From the NCBI GenBank assembly GCA_946479055.1, contig CAMLEX010000196.1, forward strand, positions 1 to 8,045: a stretch of DNA of 8,045 nucleotides. Direction: 5' to 3'. The notes beneath the pieces are model-generated. The model was given only the letters and a program-made list of their open reading frames with translations. It was not told the DNA's origin and did no database searches. Source of the DNA: an uncultured Bacteroidota bacterium (GTDB lineage: Bacteria; Bacteroidota; Bacteroidia; Chitinophagales; Chitinophagaceae). A program made the position numbers and the translations under genes. Shown here in pieces: positions 1-5,513 of the stretch (the first letter of the stretch is position 1; every line of letters starts with the position of its first letter).

Positions 1-111
1 ATGGTGGTTTTGCCGAGGGTGTTCACCTCTTCCCATACCGAACAGAGAAGTTAAGTCCCTCATGGCCCATGGTACTGCACAACAATGCGGGAGAGTAGGT
101 AGCTGCCATAT
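1..111 (+). rRNA. rrf: 5S ribosomal RNA (5' end possibly a few bases outside the window)
   Basis: This is the 5S rRNA of the large ribosomal subunit. The conserved helix III/loop C block (ccgaacagagaagttaag, 38-55) is present, followed by the loop E/helix IV region (ggtactgc, 71-78) and the typical gcgggagagtaggt block near 87-100. The two ends pair as helix I: bases 1-7 with 103-109, including two G-U pairs. Pairing begins at base 1, so the mature 5' end may lie one to a few bases before the window. The 3' end is set by helix I and is uncertain by a few bases. A terminator follows directly, so this is probably the last gene of a 16S-23S-5S operon whose other genes are upstream. Confidence 0.96.
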
Positions 112-116
112 TTATT

Positions 117-154
117 AAAAAAGCCTTTCAGATTTATTTCTGAAAGGCTTTTTT
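117..154 (+). terminator. Intrinsic terminator of the rRNA operon
   Basis: A perfect 12-bp stem (121-132 with 139-150) encloses a 6-base loop and continues outward as four A-T pairs (117-120 with 151-154). The 3' arm runs into a T-rich tract (149-159). It sits a few bases after the 5S end and ends the rRNA transcript. The A run before the 5' arm means it could also act on minus-strand transcription, but no minus-strand gene needs that here. Confidence 0.93.
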
Positions 155-197
155 GTTTTATAAAGGTTTTTCATTTTAATTGAAATAGGTTTGTCGC

Positions 198-1196
198 ATG
201 AAAAACTTATCTCTTTTGCTGTTATTTTTCTTCAATTTTTCTTTTGCCGGATTTCCTAAGTTAAAAAAAATTCAACTCAATGGGAATGCCCAGGGCACTA
301 CTTATCATATTACTTATTATGCTACAGATAGTGTAGTCAGAAAAAAGCAAATTGACAGCATCCTTAATAAGATCGACAGTTCACTTTCGCTTTATAAGCC
401 CTATTCTCTCATCAATCAATTCAATAGTTCCAGGGATGGATTGATGGTAGATGGGCATTTTAGTAAAGTTGTGAGAAAAGCGCAACAGGTTTATAAAAAC
501 ACCAATGGCCTTTTTGATATCACTGTTTATCCGCTTACTGCGGCCTGGGGATTTGGTCCTCAAAAACCGGATTCTATGCCTGATGCAGCGATGATCAGGA
601 AAATCCTGCCCTGTGTCAACTCTGATCTGCTATATTGGAAAGAGAACAAACTGATGAAGAAAAAACCTTGTGTAAAAATAGATGCCAATGGTATAGCACA
701 AGGATACAGTGTAGATGTATTAGCTGATTTTTTTGAGCAAAACGGTATTCAAAATTATCTTATTGAATTGGGTGGTGAAATAAGAGTAAAAGGCCGGAAA
801 CCTGATAACGAAAAAATGTCTGTTGGAATTGAAACGCCGGGAGAGGAAGCAGATTTCTCATTGATTGAAAAAATTGTTTACCTGGATAAAGGAGCTATCA
901 CTACTTCAGGAAATTATCGGCGCTATTATGAAAGCAATGGAAAGAAAATTTCTCATTTGCTAAATCCTAAGACCGGGTATTCATTGCAGAATGAACTTAT
1001 TAGTGTGGCAGTGTATGCGAAAGATGCAATAACAGCGGATGGATATGATAATGCGATTATGGCAATGGGACTTATAAAGGGTTTAGCTTTTGTTGAGAAA
1101 AATAAGGATTTGGCAGCACATTTTATCTACCGGAAAAATGATGGCACTGTGGCTGATACAACAAGCAAGCATTTTAAAGTTCTGTTTAAACCCTGA
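198..1196 (+). CDS. apbE: Exported FAD:protein FMN transferase, ApbE family
   Basis: ApbE-family enzymes move FMN from FAD onto a Thr/Ser of extracytoplasmic flavoproteins (for example NqrB/NqrC or RnfG subunits) using Mg2+. The 332-residue length is normal. Residues 1-17 form a Sec signal peptide (hydrophobic run LLLLFFF, cleavage probably after FSFA); there is no lipobox Cys, so the product should be a soluble periplasmic protein rather than a lipoprotein. Family motifs appear in order: SLYKPYSLINQFN (64-76), FDITVYPLTAAWGFG (106-120), DANGIAQGYSVD (162-173), LIELGGEIRVKG (188-199), ITTSGNYRRYY (234-244), HLLNPKTG (253-260) and TADGYDNA (279-286). The last is usually D-x-x-A-T; here the Thr position is Asn285, although the Asp (281) is kept. 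The ATG has only a weak aggt upstream and no in-frame alternative until Met83. No flavoprotein target is encoded in the window. The family call is secure; the target is unknown. Confidence 0.93.
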   Translation: MKNLSLLLLFFFNFSFAGFPKLKKIQLNGNAQGTTYHITYYATDSVVRKKQIDSILNKIDSSLSLYKPYSLINQFNSSRDGLMVDGHFSKVVRKAQQVYKNTNGLFDITVYPLTAAWGFGPQKPDSMPDAAMIRKILPCVNSDLLYWKENKLMKKKPCVKIDANGIAQGYSVDVLADFFEQNGIQNYLIELGGEIRVKGRKPDNEKMSVGIETPGEEADFSLIEKIVYLDKGAITTSGNYRRYYESNGKKISHLLNPKTGYSLQNELISVAVYAKDAITADGYDNAIMAMGLIKGLAFVEKNKDLAAHFIYRKNDGTVADTTSKHFKVLFKP

Positions 1197-1291
1197 CTGA
1201 TTGCATCCGGTTAGGTTATTATCAAACGAAAGGCATAAATACAATTCTTGATTTCCCTGAAGTATTCCCGACCTTTACCCATCTTTAAAAT

Positions 1292-2533
1292 ATGACAAGA
1301 AAAGAAAGACTCATTGTTGTACTGCTGGCCGGGCTCAATTTTACACATATATTGGATTTTATGATCATGATGCCATTGGGTAATTACCTGATGCCTCAGT
1401 TTAACATTTCTCCCAAACAATTCAGTTTTTTAGTAAGCGCCTATTCTATCAGTGCCGCTGTTTCGGGTTTTGCTGCAGCATTTGTAGTTGACAGGTTTGA
1501 TAGAAAAAGAGTATTGGTACTGTGTTATATTGGTTTTCTTCTTGGGACGATCGCTTGTGGTTTTGCCCCAACCTATAATTTGCTGTTTGTTTCAAGAATA
1601 TTAGCAGGAATTTTTGGAGGTGTCATAGGAGCACAAGTTTTCTCTATTATTGCAGATATTTTTACTTATGAAAGAAGGGGCGCTGCTATGGGTTCAGTCA
1701 TGAGTGCTTTTGCAGTAGCTTCTATTTTGGGTGTTCCTTTTTCACTTTATCTTACTAATATTTTCCAGGATGATTGGCATATTCCTTTTTTGCTTGTTGG
1801 TGCTGTAGGAGTTATTCTGGTTCCATTGATAATAAAGTATATCCCGGCTATGAACGGTCATATCGTTGAAGCTGATAAAAAAGAACAGCCATTGGTGATA
1901 TTGGGTAAAGTATTACAAACATCATCACAGCGTTCAGCGTTGATCTTCTCCTGCCTGCTGATGATGGGCCATTTTCTTATCATTCCATTTATCAATCCCT
2001 ACCTGGAGTTCAATAAAGGATTTTCGAAAGATCTTACACCGATGATTTATCTTGTAGGAGGTATTGCTTCATTAATTGCCGCTATTTTTCTCGGACGAAT
2101 TGCTGACAAGAAAGGAAAGTTGCCTGTTTTTTCTTTATCAGTATTCTTTTCACTTTTCATGGTAGTGCTTATCACACGTATGCCAACAGTTCCCTTTACT
2201 GTTGTACTTGTTTTCTTTGCTATTTGGTTTGTGTTCGCAACGGGTAGAGCGGTCACAGCCCAGGCAATGATCAGCGAAGTGGTAAAGCCGGAGCAACGCG
2301 GGAGTTTTATGAGTTTCAATGGAAGTGTTCAGCAGCTGGGTACCAGCATTGCTTCGGTAGTAGCTGGCCTGGTCGTATTAAAAGATAAGGCGGGAAAAAT
2401 ACAGCATTATGAATGGCTTGGTTATTTAAGTATAGTGGTTTTAGTAGCCAGCCTATTGTTAGGCCGGTATTTATTTTCTGATATGGATAAAAAATCTCCT
2501 GCCATACTACCAGAGGGTAATATAAGCAAGTAA
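1292..2533 (+). CDS. Major facilitator superfamily transporter, DHA1-like drug/proton antiporter type
   Basis: This is an inner-membrane transporter of 413 residues, the usual length for 12-helix MFS proteins. Hydrophobic segments lie near residues 8-34, 45-66, 74-92, 97-120, 133-155, 164-184, 215-237, 248-270, 278-296, 300-325, 337-363 and 374-394, with the expected hydrophilic central loop (about 185-214). MFS motif A is seen in loop 2-3 (DRFDRKRVL, 67-75) and its repeat in loop 8-9 (GRIADKKGK, 268-276). A motif-B-like arginine helix starts at R102 (RILAGIFGGVIGAQ), and helix 5 has the Gly-rich antiporter motif ending GVPF (147-150). Helix 1 carries a buried Asp22 (LDFMIMMPLG), typical of drug:H+ antiporters. 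The substrate cannot be read from sequence; sugar or arabinose exporters of the AraJ type are an alternative. It lies 95 bases after apbE on the same strand; I see neither a terminator nor a convincing promoter between them, so co-transcription is possible. The start has no Shine-Dalgarno, only an A/T-rich lead-in. Confidence 0.9.
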   Translation: MTRKERLIVVLLAGLNFTHILDFMIMMPLGNYLMPQFNISPKQFSFLVSAYSISAAVSGFAAAFVVDRFDRKRVLVLCYIGFLLGTIACGFAPTYNLLFVSRILAGIFGGVIGAQVFSIIADIFTYERRGAAMGSVMSAFAVASILGVPFSLYLTNIFQDDWHIPFLLVGAVGVILVPLIIKYIPAMNGHIVEADKKEQPLVILGKVLQTSSQRSALIFSCLLMMGHFLIIPFINPYLEFNKGFSKDLTPMIYLVGGIASLIAAIFLGRIADKKGKLPVFSLSVFFSLFMVVLITRMPTVPFTVVLVFFAIWFVFATGRAVTAQAMISEVVKPEQRGSFMSFNGSVQQLGTSIASVVAGLVVLKDKAGKIQHYEWLGYLSIVVLVASLLLGRYLFSDMDKKSPAILPEGNISK

Positions 2534-2540
2534 AACTTCG

Positions 2541-2571
2541 TTGCATTCAATTTTCTGTCATTGTATATTTA
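2541..2571 (+). promoter_or_regulatory. Predicted Bacteroidota-type promoter for the small lipoprotein gene
   Basis: TTG (2541-2543) is followed after exactly 20 bases by TATATTTA (2564-2571), matching the Bacteroidota -7 consensus TAnnTTTG at all defined positions but the last. A start of transcription some 5-8 bases downstream would leave a leader of about 40 bases before the ATG at 2621. It would also rule out the in-frame TTG at 2561 as a translation start. The site falls just after the transporter stop codon. Confidence 0.4.
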
Positions 2572-2590
2572 TTCGTTAAGGAAGAATGGG

Positions 2591-2608
2591 TTTTCTTTCA
2601 CAAGAAAA
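2591..2608 (+). promoter_or_regulatory. Small A/T-rich hairpin in the leader of the lipoprotein gene
   Basis: TTTTCTT (2591-2597) and AAGAAAA (2602-2608) form a perfect 7-bp inverted repeat around the loop TCAC. It ends 12 bases before the start codon at 2621. Only one pair is G-C, so the structure is weak; a role in translation or mRNA stability is conceivable but not shown. It lacks a T tract and is not a terminator. Confidence 0.25.
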
Positions 2609-2620
2609 TTTCAATGCATC

Positions 2621-3121
2621 ATGAAAATACAAATCACATTTACTGCATTAGTCCTGGTTTTGTTGTTTAGTTGTAAATCTACAGCAGCTTATGATTACAG
2701 CCAGAGAATTGTAAAAATGGAAACGGACCTGTCAGCGGAAATCGCAATAGCCGACAAAAAGATCAGTAAATTTTTGGAAACCGAACAAAATGATAGTGCC
2801 ATAATTATCGCACAGCTAATGGAAGAGTTGGCCAATACAAAACTCAAAGAAGTTCGAAAGCTGGATGCTCCCAATGTAGAAGAAGCGGATAATTTTAAAA
2901 AAGAGGCAGTCAGGTATTTTTCCTATTTAAAAAATATTTACACTTCGTTCAAAAGATTTACGATGGCAACAACTGACGATGTTAAAGAAGCGGAAAGGTT
3001 GAGACTTCTCAGAATTGTCAATGAAAAAGAAGAAGCCACACAAGCGCTGCAGGCAGCGCAGCAAAAATTTGCTGCCGCCAATAATTTCAGAATTGAAAAG
3101 CAAAGTAAAAAAAGTGAATAG
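2621..3121 (+). CDS. Small helical lipoprotein of unknown function
   Basis: The product is 166 residues. I chose the ATG at 2621 because it begins a clean lipoprotein signal peptide (residues 1-17) ending in the lipobox L-F-S-C with Cys18 as the lipidated residue; the longer frame from a TTG at 2561 would bury this signal and overlap the predicted promoter. After Cys18 come K-S-T-A, without the acidic residues of the Bacteroidota surface-export signal, so the protein probably faces the periplasm. The mature part is rich in Glu, Lys, Ala and Gln with almost no Gly or Pro, suggesting a bundle of long helices: about 27-77, 86-115 and 118-153. The last helix has a coiled-coil-like AQQKF stretch and the tail is charged. 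The pattern, including the near-C-terminal FAAANNFRIE, resembles small helical surface or periplasmic proteins of the LIC11966 type, but that link is from memory and weak. Function is unknown. It converges with the peptidase gene 51 bases away. Confidence 0.82.
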   Translation: MKIQITFTALVLVLLFSCKSTAAYDYSQRIVKMETDLSAEIAIADKKISKFLETEQNDSAIIIAQLMEELANTKLKEVRKLDAPNVEEADNFKKEAVRYFSYLKNIYTSFKRFTMATTDDVKEAERLRLLRIVNEKEEATQALQAAQQKFAAANNFRIEKQSKKSE

Positions 3122-3172
3122 TTTGCGGACGATCACAATCTATTATCGGCTCACTCTGAACTCGTAGCTTTC

Positions 3173-4900
3173 TCACCTGATTATTCTGTAAATTGGATAG
3201 CGCATACTCACCGGTTCGAAATAAGGAGAATTTTGAAACACATAATTCAATTGATCTCGCCCGCTTTTTGCAAAAACGGAGTCAGAAGCACGACGCTGTT
3301 CCATTTTTATCTTCAAATCCGGATTGGTTTTTAAATATTCCGCTGCAATATCTTCAAATGCATAAGGTGAGTATCCTTCTTTTTGTCCAAGTATCGCATC
3401 AAAATAATTCCAGGCGAAATAAGAATCCTGAGCCTGCGGTTCCAATGTTTCCATTAGGAAATGATTAGCTGACTGGTTCATCGGTATATAATAATCTCCC
3501 TGGCGAAAATTAATTTTTTGTACGCTACTGCTGATCTTTACATCACTATTCAGATGGTGCATTTCATATTGACGGGGAGCAGTTTTGTAATCATCAACGC
3601 GATATACTTCCACTTCAATAGTTGTATCTTTTTTTAGTTGATGCATGTCTACTTTATTCAGCTTCAACAAATCAATAACTTTCCACCAACCTTGTGGAAT
3701 AACATACGCTTTTGGTTTTTGAATAAATGTTTGTGCCTCGTATTGATTATAAAAAGGAATTTGCATCTCAAAAGGCTTACTACGATCGTAATACAAACGG
3801 GGATGGCCGGAAACCTCACTGGGCTTGTATCCTGCCGTATATCCTTTAAAAGTGATGGTAGCAAATTTGGATTTATCCAGTTTCCAGCTAACAGGAAACT
3901 GAGCTTGTGTTTTTACAGATTGATTAGCAGCGTCCCGGGTTTGTTTTATGGCAGCACTGTTTTTGCTGGTAAAATCAATAAAACATTGCATTAAAGCAAA
4001 TGTTGCTTTCACCCTCTGATCATAAGGTTTCAGCATATGCGTTTCGGGTACAAAAGCGAATGTATTCCATAATGAAGCATATCCACTTCCATAGCGTGGA
4101 CTATCCCAATATTCCGTCCATCCTCTATCAGGCGTTTCATCATATACATTTACATAAGGGATGAGATCATATTTCTTTTCTTTCATTAATGTATACAAGC
4201 CTGGTTCAAATTGCTTATTCATAAATTCTCCCATCGGGTCGCCTAATTTATTGTGCTGCGATGTAAGCAATGTCATTACATGCTGATAGTCGGCTCCATT
4301 GCTTACATGATTATCAACAAAGACATCCGGATCAGCCAAATGAAATATTTCCGTAAAAGCTCTGGCTTCTTTCGAATCGCATTTAATAAAATCACGGTTG
4401 AGATCAAGATTTTGGGAATTGCCACGAAAACCTTTTTCCACCGGGCCATTCTGATCAATGCGATAATTGACGCTCCTGTTCAGGCAACCGCCAATATTAT
4501 AAACCGGAATAATAGCCAAAACAATATTATCCGGTATTCTATATTTATTAGTTACAATATCCCGAACCATCAGCATACTTGCATCTATGCCATCCGGTTC
4601 GCCGGGATGAATGCCATTGTTTATAAGTATAATTCGTTTATCATTCTTTCGGATGTTTGAAAAATTATGATCGCCGTTGTTCGACACAACAATTAGATGA
4701 AGGGGGTAACCTGCGTCAGTCATTCCCATCGTCAGCATTTTTACTTTTCCTGATTTTGCATCTAGTTTTTTCCACCAGTCTATTATTTCTGAATAAGCGG
4801 GACTTTCCTTTCCGTTAGAACTTTCAAATTTTGTCAGGATAGTTTGTCCAAATCCGGCCATCGAAATGATTATTGTAAAGACTAGAAAAACTTTTCTCAT
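3173..4900 (-). CDS. Secreted M14-family zinc carboxypeptidase
   Basis: This is a 575-residue exported metallopeptidase of the carboxypeptidase A (M14) superfamily, which cleaves C-terminal residues from peptides or acts on peptide-like amides. The start at 4900 gives a signal peptide (MRKVFLVF..., hydrophobic to about residue 16, cleavage probably near GFG/Q at 18-19). A longer frame from 4954 would begin inside the rpsT terminator and is rejected. The zinc motif HPGE gives ligands His98 and Glu101; the third ligand is probably His198 (VDNHVSNGAD). The substrate-carboxylate pair is N168-R169 (LDLNRDF), and Glu286 (FVPETHML) is the best candidate for the catalytic Glu. The set looks complete, so activity is likely. 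The catalytic domain covers roughly 30-310; residues about 335-575 form an extra C-terminal region of unknown fold, apparently without a type IX secretion tail. The native substrate is unknown. It lies downstream of rpsT on the same strand, separated by a terminator. Confidence 0.88.
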   Translation of the reverse strand: MRKVFLVFTIIISMAGFGQTILTKFESSNGKESPAYSEIIDWWKKLDAKSGKVKMLTMGMTDAGYPLHLIVVSNNGDHNFSNIRKNDKRIILINNGIHPGEPDGIDASMLMVRDIVTNKYRIPDNIVLAIIPVYNIGGCLNRSVNYRIDQNGPVEKGFRGNSQNLDLNRDFIKCDSKEARAFTEIFHLADPDVFVDNHVSNGADYQHVMTLLTSQHNKLGDPMGEFMNKQFEPGLYTLMKEKKYDLIPYVNVYDETPDRGWTEYWDSPRYGSGYASLWNTFAFVPETHMLKPYDQRVKATFALMQCFIDFTSKNSAAIKQTRDAANQSVKTQAQFPVSWKLDKSKFATITFKGYTAGYKPSEVSGHPRLYYDRSKPFEMQIPFYNQYEAQTFIQKPKAYVIPQGWWKVIDLLKLNKVDMHQLKKDTTIEVEVYRVDDYKTAPRQYEMHHLNSDVKISSSVQKINFRQGDYYIPMNQSANHFLMETLEPQAQDSYFAWNYFDAILGQKEGYSPYAFEDIAAEYLKTNPDLKIKMEQRRASDSVFAKSGRDQLNYVFQNSPYFEPVSMRYPIYRIIR

Positions 4901-4940
4901 ATTATTTTTATAAGAGATGGAAATATGAATGCTGTTTAAA

Positions 4941-4973
4941 AATAAAAAAGGCATCCCGTTTTGAGATGCCTTT
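4941..4973 (-). terminator. Intrinsic terminator after rpsT
   Basis: A perfect 9-bp stem (4947-4955 with 4965-4973) with a 9-base loop carries GGCATC/GATGCC at its core. On the minus strand it is followed by a T run (4949-4944). It starts about 22 bases after the rpsT stop codon and 41 bases or more before the peptidase start, so rpsT is probably transcribed mainly as a single-gene unit. The A-T pairs at the stem base could also allow some action on the other strand. Confidence 0.85.
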
Positions 4974-4994
4974 CAACTACTTTATTGAAAAATA

Positions 4995-5252
4995 TTATTT
5001 AGCTGGAGCTGTCGCAACTTTTCGTGTCAATTTGCTTTTCAGGTTAGCAGCTTTATTCTTATGAATAATACCACGTTTAGCCAATTTGTCGATCATGCTG
5101 GCTACCAAAGGAAGTTTTTCTCCTGCTTCTTTTTCACTGGCAGCCTTCAGGTCGCGGATAGCATTACGGGTAGTTTTTCCGTAATATTTATTCCTTTCGC
5201 GGCGTTTAGCAGCCTGACGTACATCTTTTTTTGTTGCTTTGTGATTAGCCAT
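4995..5252 (-). CDS. rpsT: 30S ribosomal protein S20
   Basis: S20 binds 16S rRNA early in assembly of the small ribosomal subunit. The product is 85 residues, normal for the family, and begins with the typical MANHKATKK (1-9), followed by the Lys/Arg-rich helical pattern RQAAKRRERNKYYGKTTR and the region LASMIDKLAKRG-like at 52-62, then NKAANLKSKL near 67-76, ending in a short Ala/Pro/Lys tail. The ATG at 5252 was chosen over the in-frame ATG at 5276 because it restores the family N-terminus and because the upstream one lies within the predicted promoter. A short aggA precedes the start, the closest thing to a Shine-Dalgarno in the window. It is divergent from sucA and is followed by its own terminator. 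Confidence 0.96.
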   Translation of the reverse strand: MANHKATKKDVRQAAKRRERNKYYGKTTRNAIRDLKAASEKEAGEKLPLVASMIDKLAKRGIIHKNKAANLKSKLTRKVATAPAK

Positions 5253-5273
5253 TCCTATCAATTTTAAGGAGGG

Positions 5274-5305
5274 CAAAGGTAAGGCTGAGAGCTATACTTA
5301 CCAAA
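5274..5305 (-). promoter_or_regulatory. Predicted rpsT promoter, canonical Bacteroidota type
   Basis: Read on the minus strand, TTTG (5305-5302) is followed after exactly 20 bases by TACCTTTG (5281-5274), a perfect match to the TTTG / TAnnTTTG elements used by the Bacteroidota primary sigma factor. Transcription would start around 5266-5269, leaving a leader of only about 14-17 bases before the rpsT ATG at 5252. A TATAAT string (5313-5308 on the minus strand) overlaps the upstream side but is probably chance in this A/T-rich stretch. Confidence 0.65.
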
Positions 5306-5513
5306 TATTATAAAGTTTATTCTGAAAAAGAAAATCTGTGGAGTACTTGTCCAGTCCTGATCTAAGGACCCATATCCTGAAAGGAATGATGCTCAATGAG
5401 TAAAGAAGACTTAATAAAAATATATCTATTGAAATATTGCTGCAACCGGATTATCAGTTTTTTAAGCGATATTTGTCACCCTTAAAACTAGTCATTACAA
5501 AGCTTTTTTTCAA
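5306..5513. other. Intergenic region between divergent rpsT and sucA
   Basis: About 208 bases lie between the rpsT promoter and the sucA start. I found no RNA gene, no open frame of note and no convincing promoter for sucA. The best -7-like match on the plus strand is GATATTTG (5468-5475), with one mismatch to TAnnTTTG and no TTG at the right distance. Two small inverted repeats are visible: GTCCT/AGGAC (5354-5358 with 5365-5369, 6-base loop) and TCCT/AGGA (5375-5378 with 5382-5385, 3-base loop). Both are too short to interpret alone. Confidence 0.6.

Noticed and set aside
2561..2620. Extended N-terminus of the lipoprotein from a TTG start
   Set aside because: It would place 20 polar and basic residues before a perfect lipoprotein signal peptide and overlaps the predicted -7 element; the ATG at 2621 explains the sequence better.
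198..3121. A linked redox or export system made of ApbE, MFS transporter and lipoprotein
   Set aside because: The genes share a strand, but the lipoprotein has its own predicted promoter, there is no flavoprotein target nearby and nothing in the sequences links their functions.
3638..3994. 118-codon open frame on the plus strand opposite the peptidase C-terminal region
   Set aside because: It has no family resemblance and overlaps a secure gene on the other strand; it is a shadow frame.
4253..4660. 135-codon open frame on the plus strand opposite the peptidase gene
   Set aside because: It is antisense to conserved catalytic-domain codons and its translation has no recognisable domain; it is a shadow frame.
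4901..4954. Extended N-terminus of the M14 peptidase from 4954
   Set aside because: The start codon would lie inside the rpsT terminator stem, and the ATG at 4900 begins a normal signal peptide.
5253..5276. Extended S20 start at 5276
   Set aside because: The family N-terminus MANHKATKK begins at 5252, and the upstream ATG falls in the -7 box of the predicted promoter, before the transcription start.
5308..5313. TATAAT as a classical sigma-70 -10 box for rpsT
   Set aside because: It has no matching -35 element, and the perfect TTTG-N20-TACCTTTG site just downstream is a better explanation in this type of genome.
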